From the NCBI RefSeq assembly GCF_000960975.1, contig NZ_CP010803.1, forward strand, positions 3,439,817 to 3,503,816: a stretch of DNA of 64,000 bases, read 5' to 3'. Origin of the DNA: Martelella endophytica (lineage in GTDB: Bacteria; Pseudomonadota; Alphaproteobacteria; Rhizobiales; Rhizobiaceae). The first letter of the stretch is position 1; each line of letters opens with the position of its first letter. The position numbers and the translations under genes are program-made. The notes beneath the pieces are model-generated. The model was given only the letters and a program-made list of their open reading frames with translations, had not been told where the DNA came from and did no database searches. This document shows positions 17,561 through 27,994 of the stretch, in pieces.

Positions 17561-17647
17561 CGGAGGAGGTGGGATTCGAACCCACGGTACGCTTTCACGC
17601 ACGCCGGTTTTCAAGACCGGTGCCTTAAACCGCTCGGCCACTCCTCC
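17561..17647 (-). tRNA. tRNA-Ser (anticodon TGA)
   Basis: On the minus strand the 7-bp acceptor stem GGAGGAG/CTCCTCC, D-arm GTGGCCGAGCGGTTTAAGGC, anticodon arm with loop CTTGAAA between ACCGG and CCGGT, a long class II variable arm and T-arm GGGTTCGAATCCC are all present. The anticodon is TGA and the discriminator base is G, as in bacterial tRNA-Ser. The CCA is not encoded. Its location beside rlpA is typical of related genomes. Confidence 0.95.
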
Positions 17648-17930
17648 GGAGACGGCGCGTGTTGGGGCGCCGGGCGAAACGGGCTTTACCACCGGCTTCT
17701 GGCAATGGTCAATGGCGCTTGGGCGCGGTTGTGGTAAATTCCGGATGCACGCGGCAGCGGTCGGAAATCAGCCCTTGGCAATTGCGGGTTGCGCACCCGC
17801 TTCGATTTTGATATCCGCCACAAAGACGCCATTAAGGCTCTGCATAGGTCACGGTGACAGAAATTCAAGTCCCTCAGCAGCCGGGAAGGAACTTCCACCG
17901 GCCACGAAAGTAGATGGAAGAACTGTTGGC

Positions 17931-18863
17931 ATGAAGGAATTCCGGTTTTCCGCCTCGGTCGCGATGCTGACCGTTACTGCATTGTTAACCGCGTGCGCGA
18001 CGACTGGCGATGCTTCCGACAAGACGGAAGAAGACGCCAAGGAGATTGCCGCCGTCAAGCCTGTTTCTGACCCGCTTGCCTATCAGAAGATCGGCAAGCC
18101 CTACGAGGTCAAGGGCAAGTGGTATACGCCGAAGGCGGTGGACAGCTATAGCAAGACCGGACAGGCCTCCTGGTACGGACCGCGCTTCAATGGCGGCAGC
18201 ACGGCAAGCGGCGAAACCTACGACATGAACCACCTCTCGGCCGCGCACAAGACGCTGCCGCTGCCGAGCTATGTCAGGGTCACCAATCTCGACAACGACA
18301 GCTCCGTCATTGTCCGCGTCAACGATCGCGGTCCCTTCGTTTCGGGACGGATCATCGATCTCTCGAAGAAGGCTGCGGAAATGCTGGACATGACCGGCGC
18401 CGGTGTTGCCAATGTCCGCGTCGACTATGTCGGTCCGGCGCCCCAGAAGGCCAATGACATGGATTACCTTCTCGCATCCTACGAGAAGGACACGCCAGCC
18501 GTGCCGGATGGCGTCGATCCTGGCCGCTTCGGCGAGGGCGCCATCCAGGTGGCCAGTGCCGCGCCGGCCGAAAAGCCGGTCCAGGCAACAGAGACTGCAG
18601 CTCCTGTGGAAGTCGCCGCTACCGAGGTCAAGGTGCCGATCCCGGTCAAGGCGCCGGGTGGCATGACCACGGCGACGGAAACCATCGAGGTCGCGAGCGC
18701 CGAAATCAAGACGGAATTGCCGGTTGCCAGCGACGTGCCGCTTGCGATGGTCGAAAGCCGGAACGCGGTTGAGAACAGCGCGGCCATCAAGGCGGCGAAC
18801 GCCATCATCGCCAGCAATGACAGCCTGTTTCCGACAAACGCCCCGATTCCGCTGAAGCGTTAA
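17931..18863 (+). CDS. rlpA: Septal ring lytic transglycosylase RlpA family lipoprotein
   Basis: Outer-membrane-type lipoprotein of 310 aa with a double-psi beta-barrel domain that cleaves or binds peptidoglycan glycan strands. Lipobox LLTAC ends at about residue 22. The RlpA domain spans about residues 75-165: [19 protein letters not shown], then [20 protein letters not shown] with the catalytic-type Asp. The C-terminal 140 residues are Ala/Val/Pro-rich and low in complexity, and no SPOR domain is recognisable, unlike E. coli RlpA. ATG 17931 gives the correct signal sequence; a longer open frame upstream has none. Confidence 0.9.
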   Translation: MKEFRFSASVAMLTVTALLTACATTGDASDKTEEDAKEIAAVKPVSDPLAYQKIGKPYEVKGKWYTPKAVDSYSKTGQASWYGPRFNGGSTASGETYDMNHLSAAHKTLPLPSYVRVTNLDNDSSVIVRVNDRGPFVSGRIIDLSKKAAEMLDMTGAGVANVRVDYVGPAPQKANDMDYLLASYEKDTPAVPDGVDPGRFGEGAIQVASAAPAEKPVQATETAAPVEVAATEVKVPIPVKAPGGMTTATETIEVASAEIKTELPVASDVPLAMVESRNAVENSAAIKAANAIIASNDSLFPTNAPIPLKR

Positions 18864-18951
18864 GCCTGCTGAGGGCTTTTTCAGCGCTTTGAATTGCTCT
18901 ACACCCGAAGCGTCCGGCGAAATGCGCCGGCCATGCGGGAAAGGCTTCGGG

Positions 18952-19605
18952 TTGCACAGCGGCATTTTCATCAGTTTCGAAGGCGGCGAGGGGGCAGGCA
19001 AGTCCACCCAGATCCGCCGCCTCGCGCACCGTCTTGAGGCAGACGGCCACGCTGTCGTCGTCACCCGCGAACCGGGGGGCTCCCCGGGCGCGGAAGCGGT
19101 GCGCCATTTGCTTCTGTCAGGGGCGGCCGAACCCTTCGGTGTCGGCATGGAAGTGCTGCTCTTCGCCGCCGCCCGCAATGATCACGTCGAGGAGATCATC
19201 CGTCCGGCGCTCGCCGCTGGTGCGGTCGTGCTCTGCGACCGGTTCATGGATTCCTCCCGCGTCTACCAGGGTGCCTCCGGCGGTCTTGCGCCGGAGTTCG
19301 TATCAACGGTCGAGCGGATCGCCGTCGATTCCGTGGTTCCAGATCTCACCGTGATGTTCGATCTCGATGCGCTGACCGGATTGCAGCGTGTCGCCGCGCG
19401 GTCTTCGGAGGGGCCGGACCGGTTCGAGAGGGACGATATCGCCATTCACGAGGCGCGCCGCGCCGCCTATCTCGACATTGCCCGGCGCGAGCCGGAGCGT
19501 TGCCGTGTCGTCGACGCAAGCGGCGATGCGGATACGGTGGAGCGACTGGTCTGGGATGCTGTGGCGCCGGCGATCGGTCGCCTCGGGAGCGTTGCTCATG
19601 GCTGA
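18952..19605 (+). CDS. tmk: Thymidylate kinase
   Basis: dTMP kinase (dTMP to dTDP), 217 aa. P-loop [11 protein letters not shown] is near residue 9, then the DR(F/Y) motif [13 protein letters not shown] near residue 94 and a LID-type segment [14 protein letters not shown]. The start is taken as the TTG at 18952, because it puts the conserved SGIFISFEG strand at the normal distance from the N-terminus; the in-frame ATG at 18922 would add ten atypical residues. It overlaps holB by 8 bp. The carboxypeptidase gene often found between rlpA and tmk in relatives is missing here. Confidence 0.92.
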   Translation: MHSGIFISFEGGEGAGKSTQIRRLAHRLEADGHAVVVTREPGGSPGAEAVRHLLLSGAAEPFGVGMEVLLFAAARNDHVEEIIRPALAAGAVVLCDRFMDSSRVYQGASGGLAPEFVSTVERIAVDSVVPDLTVMFDLDALTGLQRVAARSSEGPDRFERDDIAIHEARRAAYLDIARREPERCRVVDASGDADTVERLVWDAVAPAIGRLGSVAHG

Positions 19606-20626
19606 CGAACAACTGCTCGAAGGCGCGGTTCCACCCGCTGCCAACCGCCATCTTTTCGGGCATGAGCAGGCCGAGCACTATCTCGCCGAGGCCTACCGCA
19701 GCGGCAAGGGCCATCATGCCATCCTGCTTGAAGGCGCTGAGGGGATCGGCAAGGCGACACTCGCCTTCCGCTTTGCCAACCATGTGCTGCACTTTCCGCA
19801 TCCCCCCGATGCACCGGAAAAGCTCATCGTGCCCGACCATACCTCGACCATCACCCGGCAGGTGATTGCCGGGGCCTCGCACGATCTCATGCACCTGAAG
19901 CGGCCTGTGGACGCCAAGAGCGGCCGGTTGCGCACAGCGATCACGGTGGAGGAGGTGCGCCGCGCCGGCCACTTCCTGACACAGACCTCGGGTACCGGCA
20001 ACTGGCGCATCGTCGTTGTCGATGCGGCCGACGACCTCAATCGCAATGCCGCAAATGCAATCCTGAAGATCCTCGAGGAGCCGCCAAAGAACGCGATGTT
20101 CCTGCTGATCTCGCATGCTCCCGGCCGACTGCTGCCGACCATCCGGTCGCGCTGCCTGCCGCTGGCGCTGCGGCCCCTCGGCCCCCACGACCTCTCCGCG
20201 GCACTTTCGGCGCTCGGCATCGACACCGGTGGCGAGGATGCCGGAAAGCTTGCCGATCTTGCCGGCGGCAGCGTCTCCGAGGCGCTGAAGCTCATCAATT
20301 ACGGCGGTGGCGAGATCATTGAGGCTTATCACGAGACGCTCGCCGGCGGTGATGCCGAGGCGAGGGCGATCATGCACCGCCTGGCCGACACGCTCGCCAA
20401 GCGGGACAACGAGACCGTGCTCGCCTTTTTGCTTGGTCATATCGACGAGGACATCAAGGCGCGTGCCCGCGAGGCTGCGATGTCTGGCGCGATTGCGCGC
20501 GCCGAGCGGCTGGCGGTGCTGTCGTCGGAAATCGGCAAAGACGTGGCGACGGCCGATGCATTCAACCTCGATCAGAAGCAATTGGTGCTCGATCTGCTTT
20601 CCAGGGTGCGCGCAGCGGTAAATTGA
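19598..20626 (+). CDS. holB: DNA polymerase III subunit delta-prime
   Basis: Clamp-loader subunit, 342 aa, AAA+ fold. P-loop-like [19 protein letters not shown] is near residue 44, and the sensor and arginine segments are seen as [16 protein letters not shown] and [16 protein letters not shown]. The [20 protein letters not shown] region matches HolB. The ATG at 19598 overlaps the tmk stop. It acts with the DnaX complex in loading the beta clamp. It is followed by a small hairpin and metG. Confidence 0.93.
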   Translation: MADEQLLEGAVPPAANRHLFGHEQAEHYLAEAYRSGKGHHAILLEGAEGIGKATLAFRFANHVLHFPHPPDAPEKLIVPDHTSTITRQVIAGASHDLMHLKRPVDAKSGRLRTAITVEEVRRAGHFLTQTSGTGNWRIVVVDAADDLNRNAANAILKILEEPPKNAMFLLISHAPGRLLPTIRSRCLPLALRPLGPHDLSAALSALGIDTGGEDAGKLADLAGGSVSEALKLINYGGGEIIEAYHETLAGGDAEARAIMHRLADTLAKRDNETVLAFLLGHIDEDIKARAREAAMSGAIARAERLAVLSSEIGKDVATADAFNLDQKQLVLDLLSRVRAAVN

Positions 20627-20790
20627 CGGCGACGGCTGGTCGCCGGTCGGTTTGACTTGATGCGGTCCGGCACTGGCGCTAAGACCGGCCTTGATTTCGA
20701 TGCCGGCGCGGAAATCGCGCGCCCGGCCAGCAGCAGACAGGTACGCGCACCCGGCCGGAAGGCGAGGGGCACGGCAGACGGACAGCGGAC

Positions 20791-22338
20791 ATGAGCGAGA
20801 CAGGCAACAACTTCTACATCACGACGCCGATCTTCTATCCAAACGGCACGCCCCATATCGGCCATGCCTACACGATGATCGCGACCGACGCCCTGGCACG
20901 GTTCCGCCGTCTGGACGGCATGAATGTCCGCTTCCTGTCCGGGACCGACGAACACGGCCAGAAGATGCAGCAGACTGCGGAGAAGGAAGGCATTACGCCC
21001 ATCGAACTCGCGAACCGGAATTCGGCAGTGTTTCGCGACCTTCTGGAGCGGCTCAACTGCTCGAACGACGACTACATCCGCACGACCGAGGAGCGCCACC
21101 GCATTTCGGTTCAGGCCCTCTGGCGCCGGATGAAAGAGAACGGCGACATCTATCTCGGCAAATACGGCGGCTGGTATTCCGTCCGCCAGGAAGCGTATTT
21201 CGACGAGGGCGAAACCGTCGTCGGCGAAGATGGCGTGCGCCGCGAACCGCTCGGCTCGCCGGTCGAATGGGTCGAGGAGGAAAGCTATTTCTTCAAGCTG
21301 TCGGCCTATGGGGACAAGTTGCTTGAATACTATGAAGCCCATCCCGATTTCATCGGCCCGGCGGAACGGCGAAACGAAGTCGTGTCCTTTGTGAAATCCG
21401 GATTGCGCGACCTTTCGATCTCGCGCACGACCTTTGACTGGGGCATCCCGGTTCCCGACGACCCGGATCACGTCATGTATGTCTGGGTCGACGCGCTGAC
21501 CAACTATATCACCGCACTCGGCTTTCCTGACGAGAACGGGGCGCTCTGGGACTTCTGGCCGGGCATTCACATCATCGGCAAGGATATCATCCGTTTCCAC
21601 GCCGTCTATTGGCCGGCTTTCCTGATGTCCGCCGGCGTTCAGCTGCCCGAACGCGTCTATGCGCACGGCTTCCTGCTCAACAAGGGCGAGAAGATGTCGA
21701 AGTCGGTCGGCAATGTCGTCGATCCCTTCAACCTCGTCGAGCATTTCGGTCTCGATCCGATCCGCTATTTCTTCCTCCGCGAGGTCTCGTTCGGCCAGGA
21801 CGGAAGCTACAGCGACGAGGGAATCGGCACCCGGATCAACTCGGATCTCGCCAACGGCATCGGCAATCTCGCGAGCCGCTCGCTGTCGATGATCGTCAAG
21901 AACTGCGATGGCGCCATTCCCGAATGCGGTCCACTCTCCGACGCTGACAAGGCGATGCTGGCGACGGTTGACGGCGTGATCGCCACCGTGCGCGAGGAGA
22001 TGGATCGTCTCGCCATCCATCGCGCGCTTGCCGCCATCATTGGCGTCGTGTCCGAAGGCGACCGTTACTTTGCCTCGCAGGAGCCATGGGCGCTGAAGAA
22101 GACGGATCCGGATCGCATGGCGACGGTTCTTTATGTCACGGCGGAAGTGGTGCGCCAGATCGCGATCCTTCTGCAGCCTGTCATGCCGCAGTCTGCGGCC
22201 AAACTGCTCGATCTCGTCGCCGTTCCCGAAACCGAACGCGACTTCGCGCATTTGGGTGAAAAGGGCCGGCTGAAGGCCGGAACGCCGCTTGAAAAGCCGG
22301 CGCCGGTGTTCCCGCGCTATGTGGCACCCGAGGAATAG
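20791..22338 (+). CDS. metG: Methionyl-tRNA synthetase
   Basis: Class I aminoacyl-tRNA synthetase charging tRNA-Met, 515 aa. HIGH motif PHIGHAYT at residues about 21-28 and KMSKS motif EKMSKSVGN near residue 300. The C-terminal tRNA-binding EMAP-like domain of the E. coli enzyme and the four-Cys zinc knuckle are both absent, which is the usual short form in this order. Translation probably starts at ATG 20791. It continues the rlpA-tmk-holB-metG-tatD-MBL block. Confidence 0.96.
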   Translation: MSETGNNFYITTPIFYPNGTPHIGHAYTMIATDALARFRRLDGMNVRFLSGTDEHGQKMQQTAEKEGITPIELANRNSAVFRDLLERLNCSNDDYIRTTEERHRISVQALWRRMKENGDIYLGKYGGWYSVRQEAYFDEGETVVGEDGVRREPLGSPVEWVEEESYFFKLSAYGDKLLEYYEAHPDFIGPAERRNEVVSFVKSGLRDLSISRTTFDWGIPVPDDPDHVMYVWVDALTNYITALGFPDENGALWDFWPGIHIIGKDIIRFHAVYWPAFLMSAGVQLPERVYAHGFLLNKGEKMSKSVGNVVDPFNLVEHFGLDPIRYFFLREVSFGQDGSYSDEGIGTRINSDLANGIGNLASRSLSMIVKNCDGAIPECGPLSDADKAMLATVDGVIATVREEMDRLAIHRALAAIIGVVSEGDRYFASQEPWALKKTDPDRMATVLYVTAEVVRQIAILLQPVMPQSAAKLLDLVAVPETERDFAHLGEKGRLKAGTPLEKPAPVFPRYVAPEE

Positions 22339-22344
22339 GATTTC

Positions 22345-23124
22345 ATGCTGATCGATACCCACTGCCATCTGGATTTCCCGGATTTCGACGCGGAGCGCGA
22401 CGAGCTCGTTGCGCGCGCGAAGGATGTCGGCGTTGCACAGATGGTGACGATTTCAACGCGTGTGAAGAAATTTTCACAGATAATTGAAATCACAGAGAAA
22501 TACGAGAATGTCTTCTGCTCGGTAGGCACCCATCCGGCCAATGCCGATGAAGAACTTGACATTACTGCCGACGACCTCGTCGAACTGACGCAGCACCCGA
22601 AGGTGGTGGCGATCGGAGAGGCGGGGCTCGACTATCACTACGAGCCCGAAAAGGCCGAGGCCCAGAAGATCGGCTTGCGCCGGCACATCGAGGCCGCCCG
22701 CAGGACCGGCCTGCCGCTCGTCATCCACAGCCGCGAGGCGGATGACGACATGGCCGCAATCCTGAGGGAAGAAACGGAGAAGGGCGCGTTTCCCTTCATC
22801 CTGCATTGTTTCTCTTCCGGCCGCGGGCTTGCCGAGACTGGCGTTGCGCTTGGCGGTTTCGTCTCGTTCTCCGGCATTCTCACCTTCAAGAACTCGCCCG
22901 AAATCCGGGAGATCGCCGCCGACGTGCCGATGGATCGCCTGCTGGTCGAGACCGACGCGCCCTATCTTGCGCCGACGCCGCTGCGCGGCAAGCGCAACGA
23001 GCCGTCCTTCGTCGTCAACACGGCGCGGGTTCTGGCCGAGGTGAGAGGCGTCAGCGAGGATGAGATCGCCGCGGTGACCACCGAAAATGCGTTCCGGTGC
23101 TTCTCGAAGATGACACGGGTCTGA
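22345..23124 (+). CDS. TatD family metal-dependent hydrolase
   Basis: TIM-barrel metalloenzyme, 259 aa, of the TatD/YcfH DNase-like family. The N-terminal HxH metal site is seen in LIDTHCHLDFPDFD, with GEAGLDYHYEPEKAE, VIHSREADDD and LHCFSSG further in, and the late VETDAPYLAPTPLRGKRNEP segment. It follows metG by 6 bp, as in many bacteria, suggesting co-expression. The in vivo role of this family is nucleic-acid repair or quality control. Confidence 0.93.
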   Translation: MLIDTHCHLDFPDFDAERDELVARAKDVGVAQMVTISTRVKKFSQIIEITEKYENVFCSVGTHPANADEELDITADDLVELTQHPKVVAIGEAGLDYHYEPEKAEAQKIGLRRHIEAARRTGLPLVIHSREADDDMAAILREETEKGAFPFILHCFSSGRGLAETGVALGGFVSFSGILTFKNSPEIREIAADVPMDRLLVETDAPYLAPTPLRGKRNEPSFVVNTARVLAEVRGVSEDEIAAVTTENAFRCFSKMTRV

Positions 23125-23128
23125 AGCC

Positions 23129-23950
23129 TTGGACTATCGCCGCCGCTTCACCATACTCGGCTGCTCGTCTTCGCCCGGAGTGCCCCGGATCACCGGGGAC
23201 TGGGGTGCGTGCGATCCGGAAAACCCGAAGAACCGGCGAACCCGTTCCTCGCTTCTCGTCGAGCAGTTCGCGCCGGACGGCGGCGTGACGACCGTGGTGA
23301 TCGACACCGGCCCGGATTTCCGCGAGCAGATGGTGCGCGCGGGCGTCACTCACCTTGATGCCGTGCTCTTCACCCACGCCCATGCCGACCATATCCACGG
23401 CATTGACGACATCCGCGGCTATTTCCACGCGCAGCGACAGCGCATTCCCGTCTTCGCCGAACTGGTGACGATGGAGCGCATCCTCGAAGGCTTCGGCTAT
23501 TGCCTGGAAACCCCGAAGGGCAGCGCCTATCCGCCGATCGCCAAGGCGCATGTGATCGAAGATCTCGACAAGCCGGTGATCATCGATGGTGCCGGCGGCC
23601 CGATCGCCTTCCATCCCCATCGCCAGCACCATGGCGATATCATTTCGCTTGGCTTCCGCGTCGGCGATGTCGCCTATTGCACCGATGTCAGCGATTTTCC
23701 GGCAGACGCCATCGCCAGGCTTCAGGGGCTCGACCTCATCATCATCGATGCCCTGCAGTATCACCCGCATCCGAGCCACCTGTCGCTTTCGCAGGCGCTC
23801 GGCTGGATCGAACGGCTTGGCGCGCGCCAGGCGATCCTCACCCATATGCATATTCCGCTCGACTATGAGACGGTGAAGGCCGAAACGCCGGAACATGTGA
23901 CGCCGGCCTATGACGGCATGCGCATCGAGGTTGCGGCGAGCGACATCTGA
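23129..23950 (+). CDS. MBL-fold metallo-hydrolase, PhnP-like
   Basis: Metallo-beta-lactamase-fold phosphodiesterase-like protein, 273 aa. The metal site THAHADHIHGIDD is near residue 83, with later HQHHGD and CTDVSDFP segments and a C-terminal LTHMHIPLDY. The PhnP-like beginning TILGCSSSPGVPRI supports this subgroup. The start is a TTG at 23129 with only a weak GAAG upstream; no in-frame ATG precedes the conserved core. It is four bases from the tatD stop and ends the block. Confidence 0.9.
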   Translation: MDYRRRFTILGCSSSPGVPRITGDWGACDPENPKNRRTRSSLLVEQFAPDGGVTTVVIDTGPDFREQMVRAGVTHLDAVLFTHAHADHIHGIDDIRGYFHAQRQRIPVFAELVTMERILEGFGYCLETPKGSAYPPIAKAHVIEDLDKPVIIDGAGGPIAFHPHRQHHGDIISLGFRVGDVAYCTDVSDFPADAIARLQGLDLIIIDALQYHPHPSHLSLSQALGWIERLGARQAILTHMHIPLDYETVKAETPEHVTPAYDGMRIEVAASDI

Positions 23951-24290
23951 CGATTCGCCTCCTCCGAGCAGCCTGTTGACGTAAAAGACGATTTTGACGG
24001 CGCAAAAAGGCGCGTCCACAATTCCCTTCTCGATATTCTGTGAGCATGCAATCCGCCGGTCCGGCGCGTTCCGCAGGCCTTGTGCGGCCAGGGTGTCGCG
24101 CCAAACTGACGATTGCCAGGGTTCTCTGCCCCGGCATTCGCCTTTAGTCGTATGAATCGCCGCTTCTTTGTCCAGTCGGTAAATTTGAGGTTGATTTCGC
24201 AGACACGAATTGCAGTATTGAGTCCGGATTGCCCGAATAGCCGTGCAAAAAGAATGCGGCAGGCAAGACCGACAAACAGATGGGGACAAT
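23951..24290. other. Gene-free leader before the polyamine-type ABC operon
   Basis: A 340-bp gap with no plausible protein gene. It should contain the promoter of the ABC operon that starts at 24291. The part nearest that gene (24170-24230) is richer in A+T, with several TTGA-type hexamers, but I cannot pick a single -35/-10 pair with confidence. No RNA element or repeat was recognised. Confidence 0.4.
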
Positions 24291-25385
24291 ATGGCTGATA
24301 ACCGGGGCGCATCGGTTAAGTATGAAAACGTGCAGAAGAGCTATGACGGCGAAACTCTTGTCGTCAAAAAACTGAATCTTGACATTCCGCCGGGCGAATT
24401 CCTGACAATGCTCGGCCCATCCGGCTCCGGCAAGACGACTTGCCTGATGATGCTTGCCGGCTTCGAGCCCGCCACCGGCGGCGAAATCTATCTCAACCAG
24501 CGTCCGATCAACAACGTGCCACCGCACAAGCGCGGCATCGGCATGGTGTTCCAGAACTACGCTCTGTTTCCGCACATGACGGTTGCCGAGAACCTCGCCT
24601 TTCCGCTGCAGCTCAGGAAGATGGGCAAGGCCGAGCAGGAGGAGAAGGTCAAGCGGGCGCTGGACATGGTACAGCTCGGCCGCTTCGGCAATCGCCGCCC
24701 GGCGCAGCTTTCCGGCGGCCAGCAGCAGCGCGTGGCAGTGGCCCGCGCTCTGGTGTTCGATCCCGAGCTGGTGCTGATGGATGAGCCGCTCGGCGCGCTC
24801 GACAAGCAGCTGCGCGAGCAGATGCAGTATGAAATCAAGCACATCCACGACAATCTCGGCGTCACCTTCGTTTACGTCACCCATGACCAGACCGAAGCGC
24901 TGACGATGTCCGACCGCGTCGCCGTGTTCAACGATGGCATCGTCCAGCAGCTCTCCGAGCCCTCCGTGCTCTACGAATCGCCGGATAATTCCTTCGTCGC
25001 CCAGTTCATTGGCGAGAACAACACGCTGAGCGGCACGGTCGCCTCGATCGACGGCAACCAGTGCTCGGTGCGCCTCGACGACGGCACGACGCTGATCGCC
25101 GACAAGGTCAATGTCGCCAAAGAGGGCGATCGCACCACGATTTCGCTCAGGCCGGAGCGTGTGGAACTGGTCCCGGCCGAAACGGTCGAGAACAAGGTGA
25201 CCGGGCGTATCGAGGAACTCATCTATCTTGGCGACCACATCCGCGTGCGCATGAGCGTGTGCGGCAATGATGAATTCGTCGTCAAGGTCAGAAATCGCGG
25301 CGAGCGCTGGGACCTTCAGGTCGGCGCGATGCAGACGGTCGGCTTTGCCGCCCGCGATTGCAAGGCGCTCGATTACGCCGCTTGA
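24291..25385 (+). CDS. ABC transporter ATP-binding protein, PotA-like
   Basis: ATPase of a spermidine/putrescine-type importer, 364 aa. Walker A GPSGSGKTTC is near residue 42, signature LSGGQQQRVAVARAL near residue 140, Walker B LVLMDEPLGALDKQ near residue 160, and a C-terminal TOBE-type domain from about residue 285. ATG 24291 (MADNRGAS) follows a TGGGGA site. It heads a four-gene operon (ATPase, binding protein, two permeases). Polyamine is the family-based guess for the ligand. Confidence 0.93.
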   Translation: MADNRGASVKYENVQKSYDGETLVVKKLNLDIPPGEFLTMLGPSGSGKTTCLMMLAGFEPATGGEIYLNQRPINNVPPHKRGIGMVFQNYALFPHMTVAENLAFPLQLRKMGKAEQEEKVKRALDMVQLGRFGNRRPAQLSGGQQQRVAVARALVFDPELVLMDEPLGALDKQLREQMQYEIKHIHDNLGVTFVYVTHDQTEALTMSDRVAVFNDGIVQQLSEPSVLYESPDNSFVAQFIGENNTLSGTVASIDGNQCSVRLDDGTTLIADKVNVAKEGDRTTISLRPERVELVPAETVENKVTGRIEELIYLGDHIRVRMSVCGNDEFVVKVRNRGERWDLQVGAMQTVGFAARDCKALDYAA

Positions 25386-25462
25386 ATTCCGGTCTGACCG
25401 GATGGGCCGCGCTGAGCGGCCCGCTGAAAACGCAAAACGACTTTCACAGAAGGGGAACTGAC

Positions 25463-26563
25463 ATGAAACTTCGTACCGTTATTATGGCTTCCGCCGCCAC
25501 CGTGGCGATGGCGGGCTCGGCCCTGGCCGAAGACCTGACCATCGTGTCATGGGGCGGAGCGTACTCGGCCTCGCAGGACAATGCCTATCATCAGCCGTTC
25601 ATGGCTGATCATCCCGACGTCACGATCATCAACGACGAATCCTCGAACGAAGCCGTTGCCAAGCTGCGCGCCATGGACGAGACCGGCAACGTTACCTGGG
25701 ATCTCGTCGACGTCGAAGGCCCCGACAGCCAGCGTCTTTGCGACGAGGGTCTCGCCATGGAGATCGACCTCAACGAATGGACCAAGGCGGCCCCCGACGG
25801 CACGCCCGCCGTCGAGGATTTCGGCGATGCCGTGATCAACGACTGCTTCATTCCGCAGATCGTGTTCTCCACCACCTTCGGCTACCGCACCGACGTTGCC
25901 GAGTGGAACGGCGAGGAGCCGACCGAACTCTGCGACATCTTCGATACCGAGACCTTCCCCGGCAAGCGTGCGCTTGAAAAGCGCCCGAAGAAGAACCTCG
26001 AATGGGCGCTGATCTGCGACGGCGTCGCCAAGGAAGACCTTTACGACGTTCTGTCCACGCCGGAAGGCGTTGAGCAGGCGCTTGCGAAGCTCGACACCAT
26101 CAAGGATGACGTGATCTGGTGGTCGGCTGGTGCGGAAACGCCGCAGCTTCTGGCCGACGGCGAAATCGTCATGGGTTCGACCTATAATGGCCGCCTGTTC
26201 AGCGTCATTGCCGAACAGAACCAGCCGGTGAAGATGCTCTGGGACTGGCAGGTCTTCGACTATGACGGCTGGATCGTTCCCGCCGGTCTGCCGGAAGAGG
26301 ATCTCGATCTGGTAAAGGAGTATATCTCCTTCGCGACTGACACACAGCGCCTTGCCGACCAGGCCAAGTATATCTCCTACGGCCCGGCCCGTGCTTCCTC
26401 GCAGCCGCTCGTCGGCGACCATGCCGAACTCGGCATCCCGATGGGGCCGCACATGCCGACCAACCCGGACAACATGGGCAACTACCTGGTCAACAACATC
26501 CTGTGGTGGGCTGACCACCAGGACGATGTTGAGCAGAGGTTCCAGGCCTGGCTCGCTCAGTAA
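25463..26563 (+). CDS. ABC transporter substrate-binding protein, PotD-like
   Basis: Periplasmic binding protein, 366 aa, with signal peptide ending at ALA (about residue 22) and mature start EDLTIVSWGGAYSASQDNAY, the usual pattern of polyamine-type binding proteins. Other segments are NDESSNEAVAKLRAM and VPAGLPEEDLDLVKEY. ATG 25463 has a good AAGGGGAA site. Two stem-loops follow the stop. Ligand specificity cannot be read from the sequence. Confidence 0.93.
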   Translation: MKLRTVIMASAATVAMAGSALAEDLTIVSWGGAYSASQDNAYHQPFMADHPDVTIINDESSNEAVAKLRAMDETGNVTWDLVDVEGPDSQRLCDEGLAMEIDLNEWTKAAPDGTPAVEDFGDAVINDCFIPQIVFSTTFGYRTDVAEWNGEEPTELCDIFDTETFPGKRALEKRPKKNLEWALICDGVAKEDLYDVLSTPEGVEQALAKLDTIKDDVIWWSAGAETPQLLADGEIVMGSTYNGRLFSVIAEQNQPVKMLWDWQVFDYDGWIVPAGLPEEDLDLVKEYISFATDTQRLADQAKYISYGPARASSQPLVGDHAELGIPMGPHMPTNPDNMGNYLVNNILWWADHQDDVEQRFQAWLAQ

Positions 26564-26576
26564 GTCAGACAATAAT

Positions 26577-26640
26577 TTACGTCAGAAAATAGACGTAACT
26601 CTCTGATGAAAAAGAATCTCTGCCCCGTTTGAGCGGGGCA
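26577..26640 (+). promoter_or_regulatory. Two stem-loops between binding-protein and permease genes
   Basis: TTACGTC (26577-26583) pairs with GACGTAA (26592-26598), and TGCCCCG (26621-26627) pairs with CGGGGCA (26634-26640). Neither is followed by a T-run. Placement after a binding-protein gene within an operon is typical of mRNA-stabilising or attenuating hairpins that allow more binding protein than permease. Confidence 0.55.
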
Positions 26641-26726
26641 GGGAGCTGCTTTCCGAAACCGGCCATTCGGACCGGCTCCGGCAAACCGCTGAACAAAAAC
26701 CGACAAATCATGGGGAAAATCGCGGC

Positions 26727-27983
26727 GTGGCGCAGGAACAGATACTGACCCAGGAAGGCAAGCCGCTGAAGCAGGCACTGCGGCGTGCGCTCAGACGCGA
26801 GAAGATGCGCTCCATCCTGCTGATTGCGCCGCTGCTCGCCTTCGTTCTCGTCGCCTTCATCGCGCCGATCGCCGATATGCTGTTCCGCTCGGTGGAAAAC
26901 GGCATTGTGGCCGATACGCTGCCGGAGACGGTGGTGGCGCTGCAGGACTGGGATCCGTCGACCGGCGAACTGCCCGACGAGGCGGCCTATGTCGCGCTCT
27001 ACGACGACCTGACGGTGGCGGTGGAGAAGAAGATCCATACCCGCCTCGGCTCGCGTCTCAACTACGAACAATCCGGCATGTCGAGCCTGTTCCGCAAGGC
27101 TGGCCGCACGGTGCGCAGCATCGAGCCGGGTTCGCCCGACATGAAGCAGCAACTCATCGATTCCGATGCGGCCTGGGGCAATCTCGACACCTGGGCGCTA
27201 CTGAAGCGCTATTCCGGCCGCTACACACCCGGCTATTTTCTCAATGCCGTCGATGCAGAGATGAATGCTGACGGTATCGAGATGAAACCCGACAACGAAC
27301 GGATCTATCTCTACCTGTTCGTCCGCACGCTGATGCTGAGCCTGATCATCACCTTCTCCTGTTTGGTGCTCGGCTACCCGATTTCGTATCTGCTCGCGCA
27401 TCTGCCGCTGCGCAAGGCCAACCTGTTGATGGTACTGGTGCTCCTGCCGTTCTGGACCTCGCTTCTGGTGCGCACCTCGGCCTGGAAGGTGTTGCTGCAG
27501 CAGCAGGGGGTCATCAACGACCTTCTGGTCTGGGCCGGTATCGTCGACAACACGCACCGGCTGGTGATGATCAACAATGCCACCGGCACGATCATCGCCA
27601 TGACCCACATCCTGCTACCGTTCATGATCCTGCCGCTCTATTCGGTGATGAAGACGATTTCGCCGACCTATGTGCGCGCCGCCCGTAGCCTCGGCGCGAC
27701 GAGCTGGACATCGTTCTGGCGGGTTTATTTCCCGCAATCCGTGCCCGGCATCGGCGCCGGCGCCGTTCTCGTCTTCATCCTGTCGATCGGCTACTATATC
27801 ACGCCGGAACTCGTCGGCGGCACGTCCGGCATCTTCATTTCGAACCGCATCGCCTACCACATCTCGAGTTCGCTCAACTGGGGGCTCGCAGCCGCGCTCG
27901 GCACATTGCTGCTGGTGGTCGTGCTGTTCATGTTCGTGCTTTACGACCGCATCGTCGGCATCGACAACGTCAAGCTGGGCTAA
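26727..27983 (+). CDS. ABC transporter permease, PotB-like
   Basis: Inner-membrane permease, 418 aa, with an N-terminal membrane segment (about residues 32-52), then a roughly 130-residue soluble stretch, then the usual set of helices from about residue 195. This long insertion after helix one is seen in some alphaproteobacterial polyamine-type permeases. The EAA-loop region RAARSLGATSWTSFWRVYFPQ is near residue 315. The start is a GTG at 26727 with GGGGAAA about 10 bases upstream; the nearby ATG 26710 is in another frame. Confidence 0.92.
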   Translation: MAQEQILTQEGKPLKQALRRALRREKMRSILLIAPLLAFVLVAFIAPIADMLFRSVENGIVADTLPETVVALQDWDPSTGELPDEAAYVALYDDLTVAVEKKIHTRLGSRLNYEQSGMSSLFRKAGRTVRSIEPGSPDMKQQLIDSDAAWGNLDTWALLKRYSGRYTPGYFLNAVDAEMNADGIEMKPDNERIYLYLFVRTLMLSLIITFSCLVLGYPISYLLAHLPLRKANLLMVLVLLPFWTSLLVRTSAWKVLLQQQGVINDLLVWAGIVDNTHRLVMINNATGTIIAMTHILLPFMILPLYSVMKTISPTYVRAARSLGATSWTSFWRVYFPQSVPGIGAGAVLVFILSIGYYITPELVGGTSGIFISNRIAYHISSSLNWGLAAALGTLLLVVVLFMFVLYDRIVGIDNVKLG

Positions 27984-27994
27984 GGAGACACACC

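Noticed and set aside
20572..22368. A 598-codon minus-strand frame opposite holB/metG
   Set aside because: Antisense to metG with clear HIGH/KMSKS motifs; composition is typical of a shadow frame.
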